Source of the DNA: Macrotrachela quadricornifera
Lineage: Eukaryota > Rotifera > Eurotatoria > Philodinida > Philodinidae
Assembly: GCA_022393335.1 (NCBI GenBank)
Contig: JAJEKB010020526.1
Location: forward strand, 89,530-153,529
Reading direction: 5' to 3'
DNA length: 64,000 nucleotides
The translations under genes were made by a program, and so were the position numbers. Shown here piece by piece: positions 51,024 through 64,000 of this stretch. Under the pieces are notes generated by a model, which saw nothing but the letters and a program-made list of their open reading frames with translations, ran no database searches and was not told where the DNA came from. The first letter of the stretch is position 1, and each line of letters begins with the position of its first letter.

Positions 51024-51291
51024 CAGAGATGTCCATCGCGACGCGACGCGGTAGCAATTTTTATAATTCCGGTGCGGTGGCGGCAGCAGCTTTTCTATGA
51101 AAGAAATTTGAAAAACTCAGGAATTTACACATAATCTCTATGTTGATGTGTGTTGCACGACAAGGCTTGATGAAACTGATCGATTGACAGGAGTAACTCT
51201 AGTTTAAACTGGTCACAGCCTTGAAAAACCAAAGATTTTTAAAAATACCATCGCGGCAGCGGCAGATCCTCAACCGCGATGAACATCTCTG
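51024..51291. mobile_element. hAT-like MITE, second type
   Basis: Starts CAGAGATGTCCATCGCG and ends with its inverted copy (reverse complement CAGAGATGTTCATCGCG), 268 bp. Flanks aggtgaat (51016-51023) and gtttgaat (51292-51299) agree at 5 of 8 positions, a possible aged 8-bp duplication. GC-rich ends, no coding content. Its ends differ from those of the element at 1036. Confidence 0.65.
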
Positions 51292-51733
51292 GTTTGAATA
51301 TGGTGACTAAGCATGCACCGAACCCGAACTTAGGTTCAGCGTTCGAGTTCGGGTCCGAAAACTACCCAACGAACTTAGACAGTGTCCAGCATCTTGGTAA
51401 TTTTCCGAGCGTTTCTTGACGTATATAATCAATTTTTGAACACAAGAAAATTCCAGAAAAATTGTTTGTGAAGAAGTTCTAGGCTTTTTCCTCATATTTT
51501 CTCTATATATAACAATGTATTATAGGAGTTCCGAAAAAATGCTCCAAAACTCGACATTTTCAATAGGAAGGACTTAATTCTTTTTTTATTAAAAGTGTTT
51601 TCTAGAGCACACCGGCATTTTAGAGCGAAAACAAATTAAAAAAAAACTTTTTCAAAAAAGTGGTTGGGTCTCCATGGATTCACCCTACTATTGTCCATTT
51701 CTATGAAAAGGATTTATATTTTAGATATTCAAA

Positions 51734-54700
51734 ATGATATCATTTGCCTTTCTCAATATATGGTTGTTTCTGTCCATTCTTGGACAAATATCAGGTAAGC
51801 ATTTAACAAAATTTTCAACGTATATATTAGAAGAACTAAATGTCTCGACTTTCGATGAACAACTTTCGTCAGAAATGAGTATTCATGACAATATCGACAT
51901 ATTTTGTCAGAAAAATTTAATGCGTAATATTTACTGTCATTGTTTATGTAACAGTTCGAATAAATGACGTATACCGTTTTTCCTACTGGAAAATGGTAGG
52001 ATTTTCTGATCAGAAATATAACGATTGAAGTCAGATACAGACTTTTTTCGTTTCTGTCTAGCTTCGGGCATCGTACTCTGATAGGATCTAACAGATCCGA
52101 ATGTGAAATCGTTCGATCTAGACAAATGTTAGTCATGTCTATTATGATACTATTCATAACTTTTTTTTATTTTCTTCCAGCTATTTCGTATAATCAACCA
52201 AAACTTTGTCCAAATGCATCATGGAATTCAAATGCTATAACTTTTGCAAATAACACTACGGTCGGTCAATATCCTCTAGCTACTTTTGTTGATACAAACA
52301 ACACTGTCTATGTGTCTACTCAAACAAATAATTCGATCGTTATGTGGCTAGATAATAGTATTATACCTTCAATAAATATATCTGTTGGGAGTTTATATTA
52401 TTCACTTAGTCTCTTTGTTACGGATACTTATGATATTTATATCGATAATGGACAGATCCATTATCGAATAGACACATGGTCATCAAATACAACAGATAAT
52501 GTTTCAGAAATGTATGTATGTGCAAGGTGTTGGGGACTCTTTATCGACATTAGTAATAATCTTTACTGTTCGATATATGTTAATCATCGAGTTGTATCAA
52601 AATCATTGAATGGCAATGTAAGTCTATGGAATATTGTTGCTGGCACAAATGCTTCTGGAAATACGTCATATACACTTAATTATCCTCGTGGAATCTTCGT
52701 TGATATTAATCTTAATCTGTACGTGGCTGATACTGCGAACAATCGGATTCAAAAGTTTATGTCAGGACAGTTGAATGGAACAACAGTAGCAGGGAGTGGC
52801 GCAGCAGGAACTATCGCACTCAACTATCCAACTTCGGTTATTCTTGATGCTGATGGATATCTCTTCATTGTGGACTGTAAAAATCACCGTATTATCGGTT
52901 CAAATATCCATGGTTTTCGCTGTATAGCTGGATGTTCATCTACTTCTGGTGTAGCTTCTACTGACTTATGGCATCCAACAACTCTGAGTTTTGATAGTTA
53001 TGGAAACATATTTGTCACTGATCAAAACAATCACAGAATTCAAAAGTTTATTTTGACAACAAACTCATGTGGTAAAGTATAATCATATGTAATAATAGTA
53101 TGATTATAAAATGCAATTTGAAAAAATAATTCTATTCATTAATATATTAAAACTATACTAGTTAGTTTATTCTTGTATTCAATTAATTAGACATCAAAAG
53201 TGACAACGATTATTTTTATTAAATAAGATTCTATCTGTCATAGATCAAACCATAGCAAACTATCTTGATGGTGATGGTTTGCTCCAAATAGAGTTTGTTT
53301 TTTTAGAAAACTGTAAACTTCTTCTTAGTAGTTGAAAGTATAGCCGATGTAATTTTTGTTTTCAAATGTTAAATAGAAGTAAAATTTTGTGTGATCAGAT
53401 CTTTTTAACATTTATTTCCTAAATCAACAAAAATGAGAATTAATATCGTATGAACTAGCTTCTACATGCTTATTTGAATACTAGAAAATCTTAAAATTCT
53501 GTACGAACAAAAGTTCGACACAGATATTAGCTTTAATTTTAAACTATCGTGAGCTTTTTACTTGTTTTAGGGATGAAGTTTTAGGAATTCTTTTGAAAGC
53601 CTCGAATAAGCTCTGATGCAGCTAAAACTTTTATCAGAAAATTTTTATTACGACCGTTCATTTGTTGATATTTCAGCTTAAACAGACTACATTAAGTTGA
53701 AAAATCATTTTGAAAGGAAATTCGTTAGTTGAAACATTGAAAATAAGACGAGACATTCGACTTATTAAGCAAAAAATTTCTTATCTAACCAAGATATTTA
53801 ACCATTCTATTGTTGTCTCAAATGATTTTGATGATTGATCCATACACATTACGCTTTACTTTTTCAATTTGGGTTTAAGTTATTTGAAAAAAAAAATCTT
53901 AGGAATTTGATTGTGAAAATATTTTCCTTATATTTCTATACGTGAGAGAAATTAATAGCCGGATTCGAGCTTTTTCAAAAATGATTTACCCCATTAACTA
54001 AGCTAACAAAGTTGTATAGTGAGCTAGATATAACTCAGTGTACTCTATCGAATGGTTCATATTCTAGTCCAATCCAGTACCATTGCAACTACTACATCTT
54101 CACTTACAAGCTCCATGGAAATCACGACTATTTCCACTGCAAAGACGAATGAAGGTATATCCACGGTTGCGATCCAAAACACAATATTATCTACAACAAA
54201 TGACATTCACACAACTACAAATGCTAGTATAACTATTAAGAGCACAACACAACTTCAAACAAGTATGTTTATTAGAATAATGCTCATGAGATATTGAAGA
54301 ATTATGTATTCTTAGATGAATTTATTTCAACAGAACAACGTTCAACTACAAGAATAACTACAACATCGACAACAACTTCACAAGCATCAATTACTAGTCC
54401 GAGTAATAATTTAAAAAATATCAAAAATTATTTATGAATATTATTTATAATAGATTGTTATGCTCCTAATATTACATTGATTCCAGGACAATCATCTTTA
54501 TCATCTCCATTACAATATCGAAGAAGTGAAGATTTTTCTATTAGTTCAATGATTCAATTCAATTGTAATAGTTTACTTTCAATAATTACAAAATGGACAA
54601 TAAAGAATTGTACTTCAATTAATTGTTCATTTGAAATTCAATTAAATAACAATATTATGACAACGTCTAGTGAACTTTATATTCCATCAAGAACTTTAGT

Positions 54701-57700
54701 TTATGGAATTTATGAACTAATCCTAAATGTAACAATGATTAATTCGCCTAATCTAAAATCTTCTTCATCAGTTTATGTTAAAATAATTCAATCAGATATT
54801 ATAGTAAAATTTATTCAATTAGGATTATCAACAATTAGATATGGTTATGAACAAGATATTTTATTTAATCCTGGAACATATTCTATTGATCCTGATGAAG
54901 ATCCATTTGTTGCTAGTGTAAGTATCTATTGTATAAATATGTTAATGATTTATTTTTATTTTAGAAATGGAAATATAAATATTATTGTCGAATCTATGAT
55001 TTGTATAATTTTCCAACTTTCAATGGCATACTGTTGACAATTGATGATTTTAGATTTAATCAATCAAATCCATCATGTTTATCAAATCGATCAGGTAGGA
55101 TTTTTTAAAATTATTTTTATAATAATTCTTATTATTTTATCTAATAAAGATAATCGAACAATATTAATATATAAAAATTCAACTTTATCACCTAATTCAT
55201 CTTTAACTATTCTTGCTGGTTCACTTCAATCAAATCAAACATATCAATTTATGATTTCTATGGAAAATTATCAAAATCCTTCTATTATAGCGACAGGTTA
55301 TTTACTTGTTAAAATAGAAGATGCTATTCCAAAATTAATTGCTATTGGGTAAATTATTATTTTCGTTTTAATTTATTTAATTTTTTTTTTTAAATTTAGT
55401 TGTGTTTTATCAACAATGTGTGTAGGTAATCTTGAATTTCAACTTGTTAATCCAACGACACAAGTAGCTTTATATGCTATTTGTATTGGAAATTGTACAA
55501 ATATTCAAAATATAAAATGGAATATTTATCAAGGTTTACGAAATTTATCTTCTAATATTACTCAATGGATATTATTTAATCAAATGATTTCATATGAAAA
55601 TATTTGGTTTTTTGGTACAAATACAAGTAATTTTACAACAACAAATAAATTATTTCTTAATAATCCTCAAATAATTCTTTGGCAATTTGAAGTTGTTTAT
55701 ACATTTACAACTGGAATAAGTTCAAATATATTGAAATTTAATATTAATCAACCTCCTTCTAATGGTTCATGTTCGATTGATCCTTTAAATGGTACAATAA
55801 CTACTTTATTCACTGTTTCATGTTTACATTGGTTTGATACAAATGGAATTAAAGATTATTCACTATATGGTACGTTTATTCTTTTCAAAAATAAAGATAA
55901 TGAATATTTTTTTTTTCTTTTTAAAATAATTTTAGCTTGGACAACAGATGTATCACAACAAGCATTAATTGCATTTTCACCAATGTCTAATTTTCAAGTT
56001 CGATTACCAGCTGGAAGTAATCAAACATCATTACTTAATATTGTTATTGTTATTCGAGATCTTTTGGATTGTACTATAGAATTTAATATGCCTTCTATTA
56101 GTGTTATAGTAAATTCCGAAGAGATTAATGATTTTATTAGTATTTTACAAAATCCATCAAGTCAAACAAATAATAATCAATTTGTTCAACTACTTTCAAG
56201 TGGAAATCAAAATGCTGTTGGACAAGTCGTCACATCACTTTCACAAGAGTTCAATAATATGAATGCTGGAAATCTGGAAAATGCTGTTTCAAGTAAATAA
56301 GATTTATAATATTAAAATCTAAGAATGTTATGTTGAGTAATTTAATGATGTCTATATTCGGTACCTTAGTTTTCGAGGAGAACCGCTAATCACCGGATGT
56401 GAACATTATATACAGAGAAATATGGTGGTTTATGAGGATAAAAGACACCATTCGTTTACTATTATCATATATGAAGACCATAGACAATCGTTTATGAGCG
56501 TACACGAACTTCATATTCGCCGATCTGAATTAGCATTAAACAACTCTACTTAGGGTTACCTAAAAGTAGTGACGAAGATATCTTATTTTCGTATAGAAGA
56601 CTTGAGGAAATTTTCTTTTTTATGAGGTGGCAGAGAAAACAATAATCTATTTTTCTGTACCCTTTGATCCAAGGGGGAAAAAGCGGATCCAAGATCCCAG
56701 GATCCACCGGGATCCTGGGATCCGCTTTTTCCCCCTTGGTCCATATACTTTCTTTCTCGAGCTATGATCATTTTATTGGGTTTATCATCTAAGGTAAGGG
56801 ATTCACGGGAACGATAAATTACCGAATTTCGGCCTGAAATTTTACTCTCATGCAGGTCTTATGGCCTGTATACTAATCTAAGAGTTTCAGTCAAAATGAA
56901 TGCTTCTTTCTCGAAATATCGCGTTCTCAAAAAAAACACGACCATGCTATGTTCATGTGAAGAAAATCGGCTTTTCTTGAAAACTCAATATCTCGAGAGA
57001 GAAGCGTTCGTTTTGGCTGAAAACTGTCGACTAATATGTGGATCATAAGACCTGCATGAGGGTAAAATCTTAGATCCAAATTCGGTAATGTATCGTTTCA
57101 GTGAATCTCTTATCGTAAGTAGTAAATCCAATAAAATGGTCATAACTCGAGAAGGAAAACCTATGGGCTATTATCCTTTTAGGCTTTTCCTAGTCTCATC
57201 GAACCCTACTTATAGACAAAATATCAGCTCAAAAGTTATGAATAAATTCGGGCGGTTCCCTCGTTAGAAAAATTGTTTTTTAGGTGGAATTCCAGCGGCA
57301 AGTATCTCGGTATCATCATTAGGAAGTCGAAGTTCACAAGAGGTAATTCGATTTGATGACTATTTATATTTAAATTTTTTTTAAAATAGACATCAGCACC
57401 TTTAAATGAATCAGCTTTAAATGAATATAAAAAAGAATTAAATTCTCAAGCAAATGTTCGAGATTATGTAATGGCATTTTTAACTAATCTTTCTATAACA
57501 ACAACAAATAGTATTAAATTACAATCATCATCATTAGCTCAAATGACTCAAGCTACAAATCAATTAACAAGATCTGCTTTAACAATAGCATCAAATAAAT
57601 GTTATCAATTATCACTTGCTTTATATTCAATAGCAAAAAAAATTTCATATGAAGATATTCAAACAATATCAAATCAACTTATACAATGTGCTACAAATGT

Positions 57701-60700
57701 TTTAATTGTAAAATATTTTTTAATAAAAAAAAAATACGAATATTTTTAATAAAAAATTTAGGGTGTAAATGGTCCATTACAACAAAGAACAAATGTACTT
57801 GATTTAGATTTATCTCGTGCAAATTTATTATCAAAAAATTCTGATTCAAATGATTTATCACAAGAAATAATAGAAAAAAATCAAAATATTTATTATCAAA
57901 ATCAATTAGCAAATGAAATAAAAAGTCAAGTTACAGATATAATTTCATTAATAACATCTTCATTAAATATTCATTTAAATATTGGTCAAACTTATATAGT
58001 AAATACATCTCAAACATTCATGTCATTAGAAACAATATCAATTGAATCATTTGAAAATAAAACTTTTACACAAATTGGTAATGCTCATTTTCAAATTCCA
58101 GTAAATTTTACTTTAAATATTACAAATAATTCATCTATTTCAATTCGAGTTAGTTATTTTTTTATCTTTTTTTAAAACTATTTTGTTTAATTATTATTTT
58201 AGTCAACAATGGAACCACTTGCTTCATTTGGTAATTCAAAATCTCAATCAAATACAAATCTTTCAACATCAATTTCACTTTCAATTCTTGATCAATATGG
58301 AAATGAAATTTCTATTCAAACAAATCAAAATCATCCAATTCAATTAATTATACCTCGTGATCCAAATATAATAATTCCATCAATGAATTTACAAAATGTT
58401 ACATCAATTAATTCAACTTCTCATAATTTATTATTTTATTTACATTATATTAATATAACAAGTTTACTTTCGATTTCAATTCATTTTGAAATACATCCTT
58501 TAAATAATAGTCTTGCTTATTTATTTATTTATAAATTTGATCAAATACCTCAATTAAATAGTTCAATTAATCTTATTGATGGATGGACAATTTTTTGTCC
58601 TTCGAGTAAATTCGTCTTTTATTTCAATAATTTAATTTATTAATATTTTTCAATTTTAGTTTTATCAAATGAAAATATTTATAAATATTTTATTAATAAT
58701 CAGCAAACATATAATCATCAATCATTAATATTTGGTTTAAGAGAATTAAATTCAACAGAAATTTTTGATTTTTGTTCAAACAATTCTTCAATTAATAATC
58801 TTCCAATTACAGATAAAAAATATAATTTTACATCAAATTATGAACTTCGTATTTATACATCAGGTTGTTATTATCTTGATTCGAATAACAATTGGAAATC
58901 AGATGGATTAGTGGTAAGTATCTTTTTTGTTTGTAGACGAAAGTCTGACACATCCTGTCTGAACTCATACTCGACCTAGACTCTGTTGAGTCCGAATTTT
59001 AGATCTGAAAATTTTATATTGATCGAGCGTTTATTACAGAATCACGATGAAATCGCCGAAGATAAATTAACGAGGTAAATTATTTAAGATGTGTAGGTCG
59101 AATAGAACTCGAGAATTCCAAGAAATATTCAGAACTGCGAGTCAGAATTCGGTTAGTAAATATTAAAAAAAACGGTTGCAATTCCGATTAGTAGGAAGTA
59201 TTTTTGTAACTCATGACTGATATTAGATTTTTACAAATTTCTATATAGTAATACCTCTGTATGTGCGCACCTCTCGATAATGAATATCTCCTTATTCCGG
59301 GCTTCATATCTGGTCCTGTGAGCAATAACAACTTCTGTAATATGAGCAACATATATCATAACATTAGCCCAGGGCTTCCAATAAGGAAGAGGATTTTATC
59401 AGTCTTAGATCTGTCTTCGGCGCAAAATCATTTGAAAATATTTTTTTACCAAAAATAATCTCGCAGAAAGTCGAATGGAGACACTTTTTACAATTTTCTT
59501 AGATTATAGACTGAATATGAAGCTCTTCCTATTTCTAAAAAACATTCGAGAATCTTACGCTAGGTTTTAGTACGAGTTCAAAAATCTTGGATCTAAAAAA
59601 TTTTACGGAAAAGAGAAAATAATTGATATTTAATTTAAAAAGGTTGGATCATTAACAAATCATTATGAAACAGAATGTTTTTCAACTCATTTAACAACAT
59701 TTGCTGGTGGTTTTATTGTTTTACCTTCACCAATTAATTGGAGTTATGTTTTTGCGAATGCTGATTTTATGAAAAATAAAACTGTTTATTTTACACTTAT
59801 TTCTATTTCAATAGTCTATATCATATTAATGATTTATAGTCGTTTTAAAGATAAAAAAGATATTGAAAAAGTAAATTAAAATAATTAATGTTTTTTATTA
59901 TTGCAATTAATTATTTTAGTTAGGAGTAACACCATTATCAGATAATAAAAAATCTCATCAATATTTTTATCAAATTATTGTTTTTACTGGTCAACGTCGA
60001 AATGCTGGAACAAAATCAAAAGTAAATTTTTTTTTAATAAATATTTTATTTTAAAATTTTCTTTTTTGATAGGTTCATTTTATTCTATCAGGTGATAATG
60101 ATGAAACACATGTTCGAACATTTGATGATTCTCATCGAAAGATTTTTCAACGTGGTGGAATTGATGCATTTATAATGGCTGTACCAAAGTCATTTTTTCT
60201 TTTAAAATAATTTCAAAATAAAATAAAAAAAATGTTTTATTTTTAGATCATTAGGATTATTAAATTATATTCGTATATGGCATGATAATTCTGGTCAAAA
60301 TTCATCAGCATCATGGTTTCTTAAATATATAATTATTCGAGATTTACAAACAATGGATAAATTTTATTTTATTGCACAACGATGGTTTGCCATTGAAAAA
60401 GATGATGGACATGTAAGTTATTATATTAATTTTTTAATTCTTTTTTTTATTTCAATTAGATTGAACATATTTTACCAACTGCTGGTGAAATGGAAAAAGG
60501 AAAATTTTCTTATGTATTATCAAAGAAAACATATCATAGTATATCTGAGGGTCATTTATGGTTTTCAATATTTTCTCGTCCACCATCAAATAAATTTACT
60601 CGTGTTCAACGATGTACTTGTTGTTTTGTTTTATTATTTATTTCAATGTTACTTAATATAATGTATTATGATTTATCAATTGAAGCAAATATGTCAAACA

Positions 60701-63700
60701 AAACAACGATTACCAGCTTATCAATAGGTCCTTTTTATATATCTACTCAGCAGGTATGTTAACTTTTATAGTAAAGAAGTTAAAACTTCGTTTCTCTTAT
60801 ATATATTTAAATTATCGAACGACACAGTGTGTGAATAGGAGTAAATGAATACGTTAGTTTTATTGTGACTGATAAATGTTTATGAGATTATTACGAATAG
60901 ATTAGAATGTAAAAAAAAAACTTGAAGAAACGTATATGTTATATTCATGAACGCTATTTTGATCAAAATATCAACAGTTGCATTTACATATGTACCAAAG
61001 AGAAATATGTTATCTAGTAGTCAGATCATTCGAGTAACGAGAATTTAAGAATGTTTTAAATATCAAACAAACAATTCATGAAATAGTTTTTGGGACATTC
61101 GGTACGGACTATAAGAAAATAGTTTATCGAAATTGTGGTCATAAACTTTTGAATTTCATATCAGTAAGTTCCATTAGAACAATGCTATCTAAAATATTGA
61201 CTCAATTCCTTTAAATCTATTAAATCTTTTTATTTCTTTATCAATGTAAAGAATGGATGATTGTCAACATGTGAGTTTGCAGACGTGCTTTTTTCGCAGG
61301 TCACATCAGTGCTTTTAACGGATATTATAAACAACGAAATAAAGTATTACGTAAAATTATATCCGCATCATATATAAAAGCGAATAGTCGAGAGTGGCGG
61401 ACCAGAGAGACGCCGACAACCGACTGTGAGCTGTCTCTTATGTTCCACTCTAGAAAATAACAAAAAATCTGAAAGACTCAATCTTTTAACTAAAAGGTCA
61501 TTTACAACAATATTATATAGCTCTTTAGTATGCGTCTGTTTGCTTAGCGATAGTTCTCAAAACAAAGTTCAACAAGAAATAACAATTGATGATTGAATGA
61601 GTCGCGCCAACGAGCGTTACTTGTATTGTAATCGATCTATAAACAATCGCTCTACTTTTGACTTTTTTTTTTGTCAGTTTTCTCTTCACTTATCACGAAT
61701 GAAAGCACAAAAACTAGTTAGATAAACTGATATGTTAAGGTTAAATTCAATTATTTTTGAATTTTTCTTCTTACTATTATAAAAACTTTCTTAATGCCTT
61801 TTCTCTTAATGAGAAAAAAAAAGTTTTTTGTTCTCTTCTATGTTTATAATTATTTGAAAAGATTTTAATTGTATTTAAGATTGGTATTGGTATTATGATT
61901 GAATTCTTATCATTAATTCCAAGTCTTTTAATTGTTCAGTTCTTTCGACGTATTCGATCTCGTAAACAAGTTTCACCATTACGTGAAGCATTATATAAAA
62001 TAAAACCATTATCACAAATGTTAGTAAATTGTAACATAAATTAATTTTCTTATTTTTTTTTAATATTTTAAGAAATATTAATGTAACTAAAACAAAACAA
62101 CAATCTTTAACAATAACATTTCCTTGGTGGTGTTTATTTATTGTTTATACTCTTTCATTTCTTATAATTGTTATTTCAATTCTTTTTATTATTATTCGAG
62201 GAATTGAATTTGGTGATTTAAAAACTCAAAAATGGTTAACATCAATTCTTACTGGATTTTTTTCATCAATTCTACTTACACAACCTATCAAAGTATTGTA
62301 ATTTATATTTTTCTTTTTTTTAAAATATTTTATTAAAGATTATATGTTTGGTAATATTTTTTGCTTGTTTTTGTCGAAATGTAAATGATGATAAAGAAGC
62401 AAATGAATATTTAGATGAAGATACTTTTGAATTAGATTATGATGAAGATTATCTTCATTCATCAAAAGTTTGTTTTATTATTTTATTGAAAAAAGAATTG
62501 AAGTAAACAAATACTTTTCTTTTATAGAAATCTTCTGTATGTATCTCTCGATTTTCAAAACATATTAATCGACTTAATGAAAATGAGATAGCTTTTGCTC
62601 GTAAACAACGTTTAAAAGAAATTCAAATGTGGTCAATTATTCAAGAATTTATTATTTATTTTATATTTTTCATATTAATTTGTCTAATAACTTATTCAGA
62701 TCGTGAACAAAATTGTTTTTTTCAAGTTAAACATTTACAAAAATATTTTCTCAATACAAGACAAGTTATTTATAATTATAAAAAGGTTTTATTTAAATTA
62801 TTATTTATTTAATAAATAAAAAAAATGATTATTATTTATAGATTGTAACAATAAATGAATATTGGCAATGGTTAGAAAATAGTTTTGTACCAAATATCCA
62901 TGTTCAACAATGGTATAATGGTAAAAATCCCGAATATTTAAATAATTATATAAATGATAAATCTAATCGATTAATTGGTTGGTCAACAATAAGACAATTA
63001 CGTATTAAATCTGAATTATGTTCTAATCAACGTATTATTAAAATGTGTGAAAAAGATTATAGTTTATTTAATAAAGAAAAACGTTCATTTAAACCAGGAT
63101 GGATTAATCAAACATTAACAGAAGAATATAGTTCATTATTATTAAAAGCATTTAATTATAGAACAAGTAATGAATTAAATACGTATATTTATATAGGTGA
63201 ACATGGAATATATGATGGTGGTGGTTATGTATATGAATTTCATGATGATTTATTTAATATTAAAAGTAATTTATCTAAACTTAATGAATTGAATTGGATT
63301 GATAAAAAAACAAGAGCAATATTTATTCAATTAACATTATATAATCCAAATGTTCAATTATTTACTTCAATTATATTTCTTCTTGAAATTTTATCAACAG
63401 GTGGAATTTATCCAACAACTCGTTTTGAACCAATTAATTTTTATAGTAATTTTTATTTGATTTGATTTGATTTTTTTTTTGAAAATATTTTCTTTCATTA
63501 AGTATTTACATCAAGATTACAATTAATTTGTTTAATTATTTATATGTGTTTTATAATTTATTTTATGTTAATCGAGATTCGATTATTAATTAAATTAAAA
63601 TTGAAATATTTTTGTCAATTTTGGTCATTAATTCAATTAGGTATAATAATTTGTTCATGGACAAGTATTGGAGTTTATATTTGGCGTTTTCAAGAATCAA

Positions 63701-64000
63701 ATCGTATAAGTAAATTATTTAAACAAACAAATGGATATGTTTATATTAATTTACAATTATTAATTTATATAAATGATCTTTTAACATATCTTCTTGAATT
63801 TTGTTGTTTTTTTGGAATAATTAAATTTATTAATTTTCTTCGATTTAATCAACGTTTAGCATTTTTTACTCAAACACTTCAATATGCTGGAAAAGAACTT
63901 CTTTCATTTTCTTTTATGTTTTCAATAATATTTCTAGCTTTTGTTTGTTTATTTTATTTATTATTTATATCAAATATATGGTCGTGTTCAAGTTTATTAG
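51734..64000 (+). CDS. Polycystin-1-like receptor/channel with N-terminal NHL propeller, 3' partial
   Basis: Predicted large surface protein; polycystin-1 relatives pair with TRPP channels. I trace 25 exons to the window end (2,337 residues so far). Exon 1, 51734-51794, gives a signal peptide and joins exon 2, 52181-53071, in frame. Then follow 54068-54262, 54334-54402, 54454-54917, 54965-55094, 55150-55348, 55400-55869, 55936-56292, 57284-57342, 57390-57707, 57762-58148, 58203-58605, 58660-58913, 59643-59870, 59920-60021, 60073-60188, 60247-60412, 60460-60753, 61880-62019, 62073-62292, 62339-62467, 62528-62785, 62842-63445 and 63503 onward. Order: NHL repeats (NLYVADTANNRIQKF, NIFVTDQNNHRIQKF), Ser/Thr linker, REJ-like region, GAIN-like region, GPS with Cys, Trp and a C..HLT-T-F end (about 1405-1440), first membrane segment, PLAT (about 1496-1625), further membrane segments, polycystin extracellular domain (exon 24). 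No LRR or PKD-Ig domain is seen. The NHL-to-linker joint spans a 996-base intron and is the least certain. Confidence 0.82.
53072..54067. other. Long intron joining NHL exon to Thr-rich linker
   Basis: Donor gtaaag and acceptor attctag are phase-compatible. The interior is non-coding; its last 30 bases carry ctctatcgaatggttcat, a phrase of the ~175-bp repeat seen at 29446. If the two halves are separate genes, the terminator and promoter would lie here. Confidence 0.5.
56293..57283. repeat. Foldback insertion in an intron of the polycystin-like gene
   Basis: Two nested structures fill this intron. A GC-rich hairpin has a perfect 22-bp outer stem, 56669-56690 with 56718-56739, and an inner stem 56696-56705 with 56710-56719. 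Next to it, arms of about 170-180 bases, 56755-56935 and 56985-57154, are inverted copies at about 75-80% by eye, sharing ccattttattgg/tcattttattgg and ctcatgcaggtcttat. No coding sequence. Likely a foldback or MITE-type insertion. Confidence 0.75.
60754..61879. other. Long intron with TATA-like segment
   Basis: A 1,126-base intron without coding sequence. Around 61370-61450 it has atatataaaagcg followed by a locally GC-richer stretch, which stands out from the surrounding AT-rich DNA and could be the promoter part of a solo LTR or similar insertion. No paired terminal repeats found. Confidence 0.35.

Larger units (their letters stand above)
48960..51733. other. Intergenic region, no gene recognised
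   Basis: About 2.8 kb between the divergent phosphatase (minus) and polycystin-like (plus) genes, so both promoters lie here. It contains a TTTTC microsatellite, a hAT-like MITE at 51024-51291 and, just after it, a short inverted motif (acccgaac ... gttcgggt, about 51313-51355). Open frames are short and meaningless. Confidence 0.6.

Noticed and set aside
52126..52180. ATG at 52126 as start of the NHL-containing protein
   Set aside because: This stretch ends in a strong acceptor (tttcttccag). The signal-peptide exon at 51734-51794 joins in frame at 52181.
56583..56771. 62-residue minus-strand frame
   Set aside because: It runs through the GC-rich hairpin in the intron and is a product of the inverted repeat.

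Overview
The window looks like nuclear DNA of a bdelloid rotifer (Adineta/Rotaria-like). It is very AT-rich. Its genes are split by many short GT-AG introns, about 50-110 bases each, and every junction I traced keeps the reading frame. The content also fits: an NHL-repeat protein with a Thr-rich linker, a large lineage-specific membrane family, a relic of a DYW-type PPR protein (a plant-type family reported in bdelloids), several small decayed transposons and a DNA palindrome with a gene on each arm. The organism call is inference from content and memory, not from a search.

Layout. 1-4.5 kb (minus): one multi-exon membrane protein gene built from three homologous modules, running off the left edge, with a hAT-like MITE in an intron. 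4.6-12 kb: gene-poor DNA with a decayed PPR-DYW gene at 8.2-9.0 kb. 12.1-14.1 kb (plus): a complete 12-exon SIRT2-type sirtuin. 15.7-17.2 kb (minus): a condensation/acyltransferase-fold (HxxxD) enzyme. 18.8-22.8 kb: a piggyBac remnant, then a palindrome whose arms each carry the same 74-residue ZZ zinc-finger gene in opposite orientation. 23-32.6 kb: repeat-rich DNA with foldbacks, a 68-bp degenerate tandem array, Helitron-type elements, a DDE-transposase-like pseudogene and a ~175-bp repeat present in both orientations.

32.6-40.4 kb (minus): an 18-exon ankyrin-WGR-PARP gene of about 2,307 residues, similar in architecture to nematode PME-5. 40.7 kb: the C-terminal part of an F-box-like protein. 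42.1-44.1 kb (minus): a membrane-anchored PQQ-type beta-propeller. 44.8-45.3 kb: a second full-length Helitron-type element. 46.2-49.0 kb (minus): an 11-exon PP1-like phosphatase gene that has lost several metal- and phosphate-binding residues. 51.0 kb: a second hAT-like MITE. 51.7 kb to the right edge (plus): a giant polycystin-1-like gene (signal peptide, NHL propeller, Ser/Thr linker, REJ-like region, GPS, PLAT, polycystin membrane region), still open at base 64,000.

The genes do not form a pathway. They are a eukaryotic neighbourhood of unrelated genes separated by mobile-element debris. The points most worth checking are the apparent pseudophosphatase, the NHL-polycystin fusion, the ZZ-gene palindrome, the DYW-PPR relic and the three-module membrane gene.
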